A stretch of DNA of 64,000 bases from Archilochus colubris (lineage: Eukaryota > Chordata > Aves > Apodiformes > Trochilidae). A model generated the notes under the pieces. The model made no database searches and was not told the DNA's origin. It was given only the letters and a program-made list of their open reading frames with translations. The DNA is taken from contig CM041083.1 of the NCBI GenBank assembly GCA_023079485.1, positions 105,477,054-105,541,053 of the forward strand, read 5' to 3'. Positions 38,701 to 59,965 of this stretch are shown piece after piece. Every line of letters begins with the position of its first letter. The stretch's first letter is position 1. A program made the translations under genes and the position numbers.

Positions 38701-41700
38701 GTAGCACTAAGGCACTGTGAGTTGTGAGATGGAGTTGGTGTGGTGGTCAGGGACTCAAAATAGCCGCTAGTTACCACATCCTGTTTTGGGCCAGAAGCAG
38801 CTTTGCAGCTATTTCAAGGACCTCCTTCCTGCAAGTGTTGGTCAGCCCTTGCTGAGGGGTGTCTGCCCTGTGCCAGCTAGCTTTGTATTTTATTTTATTT
38901 TATTTTATTTTATTTTATTTTATTTTATTTTATTTTATTTTATTTTATTTTATTTTATTTTATTTTATTTTATTTTGTATATATTTATTAGGAGCATTTA
39001 AAAAGAGTAATATCTACATTTTGATCTAGGTGATATCCTATCTAAAACTGGTGTGGATGCTTTTCTCCACTGAGCTTAGAGAAACTGGGTTACAAAGATG
39101 GGAGGCAATAGTTGGAAGACTCCATTCTCTAATTCAGTGTCCAAATTCAGCTTTCACTCAGAATGCCATTAAAGCCAGAATATTATATTACCTCTATATA
39201 AATCCCAACACTTATATTTGGAACCTTCAGAGATTTTCTTGTATAGTCTGTATAAATTTCCCAGGAAAGTTGCAGGGATGATCCAGTGCTTTCTTTTCAT
39301 AAGCAGATGATGGTAGAGAGAATTACTGGGAAGCAGTGAGAGAGAAGAACCATCCTGGTCTAACTGAATTGAGACCCTGCTTTTCAAGTGGTGGAAAAAT
39401 TGCAGAGGAATGCAACCGAGATGCTGCACACAGCATTATTTGTAATGTGCTCTCATATGTCATTAGGATATTTTCAGCCTTGCTGCCTGGAGGCATTTTA
39501 ACAGCAGCTTACCCACCACCCACAAAATCCATTAGTTTAAACAATAAAAATGAGCCATTTGGCCACACAGTGATGGCTTTAAAATTGCTTTGGTAAGTGC
39601 AGATATGAGGATGGAGACTCTGGGGCTGTGCAAGGATCATGAAGGACCTAATGGAAAATACAGCTGCTGGGAGCTGCTCTTTGTAAGGGCAACACCAGGC
39701 CTGGGCTTGCTTTTCCTAGACCACCCTGTAGCTGGAGGGCCAAATTTAGCAAGAAGCAGGTATTGAACGCAGAGCATGGCACAGCTACACCTCTGCATGT
39801 TTTTTAGGGTGCTCTGGTATGTTCCTGGCAATGTCTGAAGCTTCACCTTGCATCTGGTGCTCGTTAATCTGAGTAGATCTGTGGAAAGCAGCAGAGTGCT
39901 GGCCCAGCAGCATCTTCAAAGGCCAGGAGGTGTGTGAGCACCCAAGGGGGTTGGGGTGGGCTGTCACCCCTGCCTGGCACCACTCTTCCTTGCTGGGTGG
40001 GGGTTAGACCACCCTCAGCAGTTCTACTGACAGACCTCGCTCTGACAAAATGACTCAAGCTAGAAAACTTTTCCCATTAAATGTAACAACTCAATAGCCA
40101 GGGATTTTTAAATTTTATTTACACCCTCCCCTGGGAATAATTTCTTTGGGGCCGGGGAGTGGAATTTTCTTTCCAGCTCACAGCTGCATGCAAACACCCT
40201 GCTCAGTTTATTGCTGAGGTGGGTGATACCCAATCAATCCTGCACTTGGAAGCAAGGTGCTCAGCTACAGTCCTCCATCAGCTTTTCTATTTTATGAACC
40301 TGTCAAACAGTTTTTATTCACTCTTAATATGATCTTTCCACAATAAGAAGCCTGCATGGCTAGAGATGGGTAGGAGGCCGTTGCTATTACCTGGGAACTG
40401 TGATAAACTGCTAGGCAGTGTTTTGGGGCTGTAGCAGACATGGGAGTTTCTTATGGTTTCAGAACTTTGCTCTCCCCCCCTGCTTTACGTGCATGTCACA
40501 GTGTGAGTTAATTACCTTTTTTTTTTTTTTTTCTTTTTTTTTTTCAGGAGTGTGCCTGTGTGGAGGACATCACAAAAATCGATCTCTTATTCTGTGCATA
40601 AAACTGAGTGATTAATTAACAGTTGGTCCACAAGTAGCAAGAGCAGCATGAGTGTCTCACCATGCAAACAGCCCCACGCTAGGAAGTCTGGCAATTGCTG
40701 TTCAAATAAATTGCATTTTTCTAGAACTGGGATTGCGTGGGATTATGGTATTATAAATGGGATTTGCTCTGAAGGCCAGTGGCTCTCTGTATTCTTTGGA
40801 TTACTCCAGCTTCTCCTCAAAGGAAATTTGATAATGCTCCTTCGATGAGACTACACTAAATTGAATTATGTTCTTCCTTCCCCCTCAAGTGAGATCTTTT
40901 TCTATGATGCTGGACATGAGCACAGAAGAGTCATGTATACCTGTCTAGGGGTTATGCACGACCTATATAACAAGACCTACAAACCCAAACATGAGCCTAA
41001 CCCTAAATATTTGGAGAAGAAAAAAAAAGAAGTCAAATTCTTTCCTTTGAAGCAATTTGGGGCTCGAAGGCCTCTGCTCACTACTACTCATTCTGGTCCA
41101 AACAGCCCAGCTTTAAAAACAGATGATAAATTCCCTGGGAACATTCTGCAAATTCTTTATAAAACACTGGAGGTCCAGGGCCTGAATATAACACCGACTG
41201 TTATCAGGGCTCTGATCCCTTGCCCTGAATTCCCTTGATACATCAGGGATGGGAGTGCAAAGGACATAAACACCAGGCTGGTGACAGGGCACGGAACGCT
41301 CTGGAGTTTTTCCTGCGACTGGTTCAAAGCAGGAGGTGTCCATTCACCATCCTCCATCCTTGCTGTCAGCTTGTGAAACTGCCTGCCCTGGCTGTCCCTC
41401 CCCTGAACAAACACTCCTCCTGCTCAGGGATGTGTCCCTGGTTCAGGAAGTGAATTGGCTGAACAGGTGAGGAGTTTTTATGGATGGGGAAGGATAAGTC
41501 AGTGCAACAGGGCTGGGAACATTTTTCTTTTAGTTGAGGTCTGGACCACCTCATCCACTTAACTTAGCTGCATAAACCTGCTTCGTCTTGCATTGGAGAC
41601 AAAAGCTGAGGGTAATGCTGGAGAAAAGGCTGCCACAACAGGCTTTCCCTGGGTAGATATTGCAGTCTTTATTCTGCTCCTAGCTCTCTTTCCTCAGTCG

Positions 41701-42335
41701 TACTTTTTCCAAGCTCTTTGCAGTAGAGAAACAGAAATCAGCTTCCTTTTTCATGCAACATGCACCTCTAGTTTTACTCCATCACCTAGATTGTAGCTCT
41801 ATCATCTGATCCTTAAGCTCAAACCTGAGGGGTCCCTGCTGTGAGCTGGGTACAGACAGGGGCTGCCTTGAAGATCACCAGGTCCACTCCCCCACTGTGA
41901 TCTTGCCTCTCTCAGCAGGTGAGCCCTGTGGTGTGGATCCCTGAGCCCTCCCTGTACTGCAGGTGTGAACCCAGAGGCTGAAGGAAGCTCTCAGGCTTGC
42001 TTCCAGCTGGCAAAGGGCAGAAGGTGCAGGTTCCTTGCAGCTTTTGGAGAAAAAAAAAGCCCTGGTGGTGCTGTTTTACCCTTCTTGGGTTACTGCAGTA
42101 CCAGGCTGGATTGCCTTGCAGCCTGGGAGGCTCCTCCTTGCATTCAGAGCTGATGCACACTGCAGGGCATTGATCTCACCAGGGAGCAGCCAGCAGCAGG
42201 GCAGTGGTGGTGAGAGAATTGCTGAAAAGTCCCTCCCGGGGACAGATGTGGAAGTGGGAGGGGAGTCACTTGTGCCCCTCTCCCCTGCAAAAGCGAGGGC
42301 GGCTGCTTGGCACAGAAACACACCACTACAACAGG
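35769..42335. other. Intergenic DNA before the APP 3' end, no gene seen
   Basis: About 6.6 kb of unique sequence with a pentanucleotide array (38886-38976), an imperfect 18-bp direct repeat of TTCTACATTTGG-TTTTTT near 38412-38448, and a T-rich tract ending in CAG at 40547. An open frame of 125 codons at 40861-41238 has no recognisable motif and no splice context, so it is not called a gene. Confidence 0.6.
38886..38976 (+). repeat. (TATTT)n pentanucleotide microsatellite, about 18 copies
   Basis: About 91 bp of uninterrupted TATTT/TTTTA repeats with no visible impurity, flanked by CTTTG and GTATATATTT. Its purity suggests it is recent or unstable in length. The YFILF repeat protein that it would encode is an artefact. 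Confidence 0.98.
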
Positions 42336-42352
42336 GCTCCTCCAGGAATGTA

Positions 42353-42358
42353 TTTATT
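42353..42358 (-). promoter_or_regulatory. APP: APP distal poly(A) signal AATAAA
   Basis: TTTATT on the + strand, 17 nt before the inferred 3' end at GGAGGAGC. The context TAAATAAATACATTC is the same as in the mammalian distal APP site. It gives the long 3' UTR form. Confidence 0.9.
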
Positions 42359-42645
42359 TACATTAAAACACTATTGTACAAACTGAAAGAAAGGAAAAGG
42401 AAAAAAAAAAAGAGACAACATCTTAAGAGGGGCAGGTGTGGCAAAGTCAGCCCCTTCACTCCCCACCCCATCTTCCTGCTGCCACCCTTCTACCCTGGTC
42501 TGACTGTGAGTGCCAAGATCCTTGCAGGAGAATCCATTTGCAACCCTCTCAATGTGAACATCCACGTTTTATGCTTAAGTGCCTTTCAGAAATCACTATT
42601 TTCTGCCTCCAAAGAAAACTCTTGCCCAAACTTTTTTTTTCTTAA

Positions 42646-42651
42646 TTTATT
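42646..42651 (-). promoter_or_regulatory. APP: APP proximal poly(A) signal AATAAA
   Basis: TTTATT on the + strand in the context ACATAAATAAATTAAG, 293 nt upstream of the distal signal. The mammalian gene uses two such sites about 260 nt apart to make short and long 3' UTRs with different translation (family knowledge). In this copy a run of nine A follows shortly after the signal. Confidence 0.85.
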
Positions 42652-42717
42652 TATGTAACACAGTGTAGAAAGCTATCAATTCCTAAGCAATGGTTCTGTA
42701 CAATCATCCTGCAGAGA

Positions 42718-42782
42718 ATCCCTGTTAATTTTCGACCAGCAGGCACTTCTCCCCCCCAGAAGTGCTCACAATTAACAGGGAT
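42718..42782 (-). promoter_or_regulatory. APP: Strong hairpin in the APP 3' UTR with a G7 apical loop
   Basis: Two nested inverted repeats. The outer arms 42718-42730 and 42770-42782 (ATCCCTGTTAATT / AATTAACAGGGAT) pair perfectly over 13 bp. The inner arms 42743-42750 and 42758-42765 (GCACTTCT / AGAAGTGC) pair perfectly over 8 bp. The loop is seven C on the + strand, so seven G in the mRNA. An unequal internal loop of 12 and 4 nt separates the stems. It lies about 715 nt after the stop codon and just upstream of the proximal poly(A) signal. Confidence 0.85.
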
Positions 42783-43496
42783 CCTTTTTAATATTTTTTT
42801 TAAGATCAAAAAGATACATGGAAAAGAAAATAAAGTTTACCTTTCAATGCCTAAAGTGTGCACATAAAACAGGCACAAAGAAACGAATGTGTATTCCCAT
42901 GATTTCTACGTCACTAATACAGCAGGAGCAACAATCTGTACAATAAAATGCAGCTGCAGAGGAAAAGAATTTCAATAACTCATCTGGAATACTTTTTAAA
43001 AAATGTCATTTTACTTTAAAATGCATAGTGATCAGAAAAAAAATGCTCAGCAAAGAGAAGCAGCTAAACCCCACAGACACAGAAAGCATCCCCCATCAAT
43101 TCTTAAAGCATATTTCAATTAGGACTTAATTTTTGTCACAAATCACAATAATAATATACAACTGGCTAAGGAGCTACATGATAAATAATTAGGAAAGAGA
43201 ATCTACCCATGCACTAGTTAAATACAGTTAACCTCTTTACAGTACACAAAAAACATTCATTAATAATGTAGTGTAAAGACTGAAATGTAAAGAGAAAGAG
43301 AGAGAAAATACATTACTGATTTTATTAATTCAAGTTCAGGCATCTACTTGTGTTACAGCACAGCTGTCAAAAGGCGAGAATGAGTAAATAATAAAACAGA
43401 GTGTTTTTCTTTCTTTCTGCATTACTCTATAACTGAACACCGATGGGCAGTGAAGCAATCATTCTGCTGTCCAACTCACGAGGCTGCTGTGGTGTC

Positions 43497-53089
<9,593 letters not shown>

Positions 53090-54367
53090 TCAACCACACT
53101 CTGCTTACCTCCACCACTGAGCAGAAGGCAACGGTATCATTCACATGGAGGAGGAGTGATGCAATGTGAAAGGGAACTGGGAGGAAAGTGAGGTACATCT
53201 GATGTTTCAGCCCCACTGAGGTGACACAGAATGAGCTGGTGAAATTTCTCCTCTATTAGATGCACCTCAATCCATTGCAGCACTGGTACAAGCATCAAAA
53301 GGCTTTCAGCATGAAACACTGTTGAAATTTATCTGCAAGGGACCAAAGAGCAGACTCTTGAATTGGCTCACAGGAATCAGACAGAACTGTTCTGACAGCT
53401 TGTTTAATGATGTCAAGAAAATCTGGTGTCTGGGGCAAGATCTTCCTCCTTCCTAAGCTCAGACTGTGAGGGAAAAACACACAGGGTGTGAGGTGTGAAA
53501 CCCCTGATATTACATTTTCTTGCTTCCTGTGAGTCTGTACCTTCTGCACAAAAATACACAAAAAAGAATAATTAAAATATTTGTGAAGTTTATACAGTTG
53601 CTATTTGTTTCCAGATTTCAGACTACTCAGAATTAGTATGATTCAAGTCTTGACTTCCACCTGAGAGATAACTGTCTCTCAATTAAAAACATAAGGTAAA
53701 GGAAGTAAGGAAAGCTTGCAGTGCTCTTAACTGTAGATGGTTTGCAGTCCTGTTCTCCCTTTATGGGTGCAAAAAGGAGATGCTTCACTTATCTAACTGG
53801 AAAGAAGGCCAGGGTTTCCTCCTAGAAAATAGCCTTAGGAGAATGAGCCAGACTTAAAACAGCAAAGCAGTGCATCGTATATGTGCATCTATGAATGCTT
53901 TGCCCTGAAAAGCTGGCTCTGGCTTATAGAGAACATATGGATATTCATGTAGCTTGTTATTTTTCTACTCAGTACCAAATGACTGACATTTATATTTCTT
54001 GGAGGTACAAACACTGCAGAAGCATGGTGTTTATCAGACGTTAATTTCCTCACCCTAGTAATGTGATAAGAATGAACTGGTTGATATTCCTTGTCTGTAT
54101 TTATTTTAGCATTTTATCACTCCAATTCCTCTCTCTTAGCCTTCATTCTGATTTTTTGTAACTTGGGTTGACTGTAAGCTCTGATGCAGAGGAAGAACCC
54201 TTCCTAAAATTTCCAGTATTGCTGACTGTGCTTGTGTTCTGCCACCTCCCTGGACTCTCAATAAATTCTTAAGGACATCCATCTTAAGTCTAAACTAGCA
54301 CTAAATGCAAGAATTGTTGCCCTTTTATTCCCTTTGGATGTGCAATTTTATTTATTTTTCTTTTTTC

Positions 54368-54731
54368 ATTAAATGCTGATTTAGATTAGACATTAGGAAG
54401 AAATTCTTTAATTTGAGGGTGGTGAGACACTGGATCAGGTTGCCCAGGGAAGTTGTGGGTGGCCCCACTCCCTGGGGTGTGTTTGAGGCCAGGCTGGATG
54501 GGGCTTTGAGCAACCTGGTCTAGTGGGAGGTGTCCAGCAGGGTACCAAAAGGATCTGTGTTTGCAAAGCCATCCAGATAAGGGAGTGGATAGTGATGTGA
54601 TAAAATTTACTGGCAAAAAAAAAAAGAAAAAAAGAGGATAGCTGAAGTAAAACCAGCTGCAAAGAACTTCAGAAGGAAATTACAGATTCTAAGTGCACAA
54701 TAAAAGGGAAATTATATTAAATGCTGATTTA
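54368..54731 (+). mobile_element. Insertion of 332 bp bounded by a 16-bp direct repeat, starting with CR1 sequence
   Basis: ATTAAATGCTGATTTA occurs perfectly at 54368-54383 and 54716-54731. The first 160 bp between them are an old CR1 ORF2 end and 3' UTR (GACATTAGGAAGAAATTCTT, GGTTGCCCAGGGAAGTTGTG, CCAGGCTGGATGGGGCTTTG, AACCTGGTCTAGTGGGAGGT). These are followed by about 170 bp of other sequence with an A-rich block (54614-54633) and AATAAA (54699-54704) close to the 3' edge. The structure looks like a retroposed transcript carrying part of a CR1. Confidence 0.7.
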
Positions 54732-54783
54732 ATGTAAAGTGTTGCTCACAGGAATACACAACAATAGGCTCTAACATAGTTCT

Positions 54784-55330
54784 TTTCCACCCAGGACAGA
54801 GATCTTGCAGTCACTGCAGACAACTCTCTGTGGGTAGTTGGCTCAGTAGCAGTCAAGAAGGCAAAGAGAATGATAGGAGTAATTATGAAAGAAGAGAGAA
54901 AACAGAAAACATTGTTACACCACTGTATAAATGATGCAACCTCTTTTTAAATCTGGCTATCCAATCTGGTCACCCCACCTCACATGAAGGCAGGAGAACT
55001 AGGAAAGATACAAAGCAGGGAGAAGCAGGTGATCACTTGTATGGAGAAGTTTCTGTACAAGGGCTGGAAAAATTGCTGGTCTTCAGATTGGATCAGACAA
55101 ACAAAGGGGAACACTACAGAGTGTGACTGTGAAGAGAAGGAGAAAGCCTACAGGAAATAATTATTCATTATTTCTTATAAGGAAGCACAGGAAACCAACA
55201 TGGTTATGACACAGCAGATAGAAAACTAACAAAAGAAAGTGTGTATGTATTTAATTTGGCACAATCAGAACTATACTGTGGAACTCATTGGCACAAATCA
55301 TGATGGTGTTCAAAATGCAAATGAAGAAAT
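54784..55330 (+). mobile_element. Ancient CR1/L3-like LINE fragment
   Basis: Strongly diverged ORF2 C-terminal region in the order expected of old amniote CR1/L3 elements: ACAGAGATCTTGCAGTCACT, a GCAGTCAAGAAGGCAAAGAG stretch, AATCTGGTCACCCCACCTCA, AAGATACAAAGCAGGGAGA, GGCTGGAAAAATTGCTGGT and TGTGGAACTCATTGGCACAA near 55278. It has no intact frame. The end is uncertain. It is far older than the avian CR1 copies elsewhere in the window. Confidence 0.65.
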
Positions 55331-57874
55331 GCAAAGAAGCAAGGTCCATCCAGGATTACTGAACACAATGGTGAAAATACAATTTCCAGTCCTGGAAGTC
55401 TACTGAATCCTGGCTGCCAAAAGCTCAGTGGATGGTGCCAGGAGTGTAAGGCAGAGATGAAGTCTGTCAGTATCCTGTATGCACCACTGATAGAGGCAAG
55501 GTAATGGGCTTGGGTACTTCTGCTCTTGGCATCTGAGCACTTCCAATGCAAGCAAGCTATGATAGCTCAGACCATGGGTCTCTGATAGCTGCAGTTAAAA
55601 AGAGCCAAAGGCCATAGGTGGGAGGTACAGCAGTATTTCAGGGGCAGAACAGGTCAAAAGCCTTCACATCAATAAGCAGTAGAGGGTGATAAGTTCATCA
55701 GTAGTCTCAGCTGCTGGAAAAACACAGGCTCAAGTTTCCCTATGGAAACATTCTTTGAGGTTACCTTCCTTCCTCCCATTCCCATCAAACAATAACACAG
55801 GAGCTGTGCTTCCACCATGCAGCAGGTTAAACAGTCTTGGGCCTGAAGACTGGGCAAAAGGATTTTGCTTAGGGCCATACAACCACTCTGGTGGTCAGCC
55901 TGGCCTTACTATCCAGTACATAAAAAAATAATGAGATCTAGATGCAAAGTAGGACCTGGTATTAAAGAGTTTAAAATGTTATACTTACTACAACTTGTCT
56001 TTGGCAGCTAGCACAGGAAAAAGATCAGAAACAGAAAAATTTTCTGTTTCCCTAAAAAAACTCATTGCAATTTTTCTCTTCCTCTTATCTCCTTTACAAG
56101 TGTACATGCATGTGCACACACACATATCCAAATATCAAAAACAGCAAGATATGCAAACCTTGCCACTCCTTGCCCCTAAAGGAAAAAAAATAATAACATG
56201 GATAAAAAAATCATATGGATTTAAAAATTACTCATATGAAAAAAAAAAACAATCAACAAGTAGCTGCTTTGGGAACACTTTGTTCTCACACAGATGAGCT
56301 TTTCCATTTGTGTAAATATATCATTTAGGGGCTTTAAGAAGGATAAGGAAAAAAGGATACAATGAATTCCACTGAGGATGGAATTAGGTGCACATTATTT
56401 ACTACACTGCTTGTAATTGCTTCATCTACTGGTTAAATAAGAGCCCAAAAAGATTTTGTGATTTTGTTTTGCAAGCATCTGAAACAGTATTAGATGATCG
56501 TGTGGTCTTAGAGTTACTTTTAGAGCTAAAAATTGAACATCCAAGAGAAGGGACAGTTGAAACTACCAGACCTGGGTAGACTCTCAATAGAGAAAGCTGA
56601 AAGTAGAATGTTTAAGCAAATGATGTAATGACTTCACATTAACTTCATGTCTGTGAACTGTAGTTGAGTAATTGTTATGAACAAGTGATATTTTGTAAAG
56701 GTTCATATAAAATAAAAGGGTGGATGGAAAAGAATGCAGTGTTTGAACCTGGGTAGGGAGTTGCATGTTCTTACTAGAAGGTCAACTGCTACTTCATATG
56801 ACTGTGACTTTGTTCAGGTCATTTAATTTTAAAATTAAATAAAAATGAAGATAGCATAGTGATTTACAAAGAAAATGAAGATTATACACTCAGCTTTGGA
56901 ACTGAGTTTTGACAACTTGAATATCTTTGACATAGAAGTACTTTTAAGACTGCACTGAACTAAAATTTTCCGGTCTGTCCTTGGAAGTTATTAAAATGGT
57001 TGTTCACTTGTACTTCGTAGATGATTAGAGGGCTCTCAAAAGAGAAAGCAGAAAGTAAGCGCAAAAACCAATGTTATCTTTTTTAGTAAAGAATGTAACT
57101 GGAACCTTGTATGAAATAGTTCCTTCTCAGATTGTTTCACATGTGTGTAAAAATTAATAATCAAAGAAACTAAAAATTGGAAATCTTTCTGGCCTGTCAA
57201 CTTAGGTGTGTAACTGCATTCACACTTACCTATTTGATTTTTAAAACAACACAAGTTGATGGAAAAATCCATTAATGATTTTTATTTCATAGCTGCCAAC
57301 AGCTGGTTTAAGACAGCTGTATTGAACTAACATCTTTAAAACAGGAAAAAAAATCCCCTGGCAATTTCTGGCATGAAAATCCCAACTAATTCACTAAGCT
57401 CCTCTATGCCCTCGCCTCACAGAGATCGCAGCACATGTGCTAATGATTCTGCAGAGTAGCTTACAGAGCCTCTGAAACAATATGTAAAAAAAATCCCTCG
57501 GCTTTATTTATAGTGTAATAAAGATAGATATGTCACAATTTATCAGTGACAGGGCCAGACACACAAGATGCTGCTTTATGTGCAATGTTTCCTCAAAATT
57601 TTTAACTGCGAACATCCCCTAGATGGGATGAAAACTTGATATGAATACCAGTTCTGGGTCACTGGGTCCCACTCCCTGTGCAAGCACCTGTTCCAAACAC
57701 TTCTTGACACAGACAGCACTCACACAGGCTGGCAGGGGTTTGTGTGGGAACACTTTCCTCCTTCATGGAATAACATTACATTTTAAGAGAGGGTTCTACC
57801 AAGGAAAGGGAGACCATTGAACTCAAGCATGCTGGCAAAGTACAGGGTAGATAAAAGCCATGCAAGTTATGTAC

Positions 57875-57928
57875 CTGGCCGTGTGGTGAGTCCTCTGTCT
57901 GCAGCTGGACGGGCATCAACTGGCTCAA
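57875..57928 (-). CDS. APP: APP exon 15 equivalent: alternatively spliced juxtamembrane exon
   Basis: 54 nt (TT + 17 codons + G) encoding EPVDARPAADRGLTTRP, with the first V and last G codons split by introns. The length is the same as human exon 15, the one skipped in L-APP forms. Skipping it keeps the frame (54 = 18 x 3) and joins the upstream glutamate-rich end to SGLTN, creating a glycosaminoglycan attachment site in the known mammalian isoform. The donor GT is at 57874-57873 and the acceptor CAG at 57931-57929. Confidence 0.97.
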
Positions 57929-59869
57929 CTGGGCATGGACAGAGAAGAAACAAAAGAGCAAAAAAAAAAAAGTTAAATCCTCCAAAATTATAAAATCAAC
58001 TATTCTTCTATTGGGATAGTGGGGGAGAGACATACTGCATAAACCAAAAGTTACCAAAGCAACAGCTAGAAAAGATCTGCCTTCAGTTAATCCTGGAAAT
58101 AAAAGAGATGGTCATGGCTTCAAGAGGAAAGCTTCACAGATGATGTGTCAATTTTACATCATATTCTGGTTACTGCTTGGAAACCACCAAGATCAAAGAT
58201 TTTATGTCTATAGAGTTAAACTATATTTAATTACATGCTTTTTCCAGTTGTCTGATCAGAAACTGGCAGGAAGAACGAGTTGTGAGTTCTTGCAGCCAGT
58301 CTTTATCAATGCTCACTTACAAACTCACCAAATTCTGATTCCTTTTTCCTTCCAGTAGGGATTCTTTACAGCACTAGCTATAAAATTCAAAAAAAGGACA
58401 GCACATTCTGACAATACAACCAATACTCCATTCTGATAAGCGCTGATTTGTAGGCAGTAAATTTGCCTTCTGATTTTTGAAAGGGAAGCAAAGGAGAAGC
58501 ATCACTTGGTAGCCAATTGTGCATCATACACGGTTTTTAAACTCTGTATTGCTGTACTAAGGTTTTACCAGATGAAACCTAAGACTGATGGAGTTCACTG
58601 GCATTAACAGAAAACATGATGTGCAAAAGTTTTAGAGTTGTTTGAGTCATTATCTACTGCCTCAGTTAAGCCCAAACTGAACATACTGGAAAAGTTCATT
58701 AGAACATTCAGATTTCTCCCCCACACTTCTTTTTTTCCCCAATACTGCTGCCTTCCTTATCTAACCAAATGCCAGTATCTGAAAGAAATTAAATTCAGAA
58801 AAAATATTTACATTGTAGCTTGGAATTTAGAACTTTACTTATAAGGTATTCTGATTTATTTGCATTTCCAGATTCAGGTATGAACCTTCTAATCAGCAGT
58901 AAGGGAGCCATAATAATGTATGGAACCTGACAAAAATCCATTTTTCAATTATGAACTCCTCACTATCTGGCATCAGAAAATCATGCTAACCTGATGATAC
59001 TGCTGACTTAAGCCAAGGGGGATCGCTCATCTTCATAGGAAGTCTGTGTCACTTGCTTAGTCTTCTTATGGGTTTGACAAACAACCTATACCATGCTTGT
59101 GTGATAGCCTGTGTGGCACCCATGTCCTTTGCACACAGGAGATGACTGCAATAGAAAAAAAGCAGCAACTCCACTTTATAGTAGCTGCAGATGAAACAGC
59201 ACACCTGCACATCTGACCTGCTTGTCTTTCCAGAAGGGCAAAATTTTCACAGAGCTTGCAGGGATGGTGCTGCAGAGACAAGCCATCAAATCACTTTCCT
59301 TCACAGCAGTTCAGAGTGGCACTAGCAGACCATGTAATTGCTTTCCTTACATAGCGCTATATAAAAACCAATTTCCATCCTTAACTAAAAACTACAATTT
59401 GGAGTATTTTTGTATTTAAGTCTTCTGCCAGGTTTTCCAATATTCTTGGCACCAACCCTCAGGTAGGTCAGCAGCAATTTTCGGTGGAAAGGGTTGAAGG
59501 AAAGAAACAACCAAGGACCATCACCACTCAAAATGCTCCTGCAGAACTCTCCTCCATTGCTCTGTCCCCTTGTGTCCTTCCTAGAAAGCTGAGGGGTTTT
59601 ATTTCCCTCCTGCTTAGCACCCTGTAACCCTACATGCCCATAACTACGGCAGACTGAGAGAGCAGGTTGTAGGTAGCAGTAAAACATGGGAGTAGATGAA
59701 GGAAGAAAAAGATGGAGGAAGGTTCCATTGTACAGTAGCACAGATGTGATCTCAGGGCAATGCAGTATTTGTGGAGTCATGTGAAAATATTATTAATTAG
59801 CAAATTTTCTTGTCATCTACAGTTCTGGAAGCATTTTACATGGGAAAAGGCAAACACCACCAGCACATT

Positions 59870-59965
59870 CTGTAACTGACACAAAAGTGAAATAACTTGC
59901 TCAAGGTCACAAACCAGTTGTAGGACAAAAACTGAAGGCAAAAGTTCAGAACCAAGAGTCTTCCA
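59870..59965 (+). repeat. Possible ancient MIR/CORE-type SINE trace
   Basis: GTGAAATAACTTGCTCAAGG then TCACAAACCAGTTGTAGGAC and GTTCAGAACCAAGAGTCTTC follow the order of the MIR consensus (tgacttgcccaaggtcacac... cagagc... aacccaggtct). It is weak and diverged, and rests on recalled consensus only. Confidence 0.4.

Larger units (their letters stand above)
42336..43496 (-). other. APP: APP 3' UTR
   Basis: This is 1.16 kb of - strand sequence after the APP stop. It aligns well with the human APP 3' UTR as I remember it: the region just after the stop with CAGCAGCCTC and TTGGACAGCA; CTTTTGACAGCTGTGCTGTA (about 43376-43357); GGGGGATGCTTTCTGTG (about 43094-43078); CTACACTGTGTTACATAAAT (about 42669-42650); and the end GTAAATAAATACATTCCTGG. 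The transcript end is placed at the GGAGGAGC equivalent (42336). It contains two poly(A) signals and a strong hairpin, listed separately. Confidence 0.92.

Noticed and set aside
38786..39001. Frame with repeated FYFIL
   Set aside because: Pure translation of the TTTTA microsatellite.
40861..41238. 125-codon open frame with a lysine-rich middle
   Set aside because: No recognisable motif, no splice sites or poly(A) signal that fit, and single-exon. Length alone is not enough in DNA of this composition.
42035..42658. 207-codon open frame on the + strand
   Set aside because: It runs antisense across the APP 3' UTR and past the APP transcript end. It is a shadow of that conserved non-coding region.
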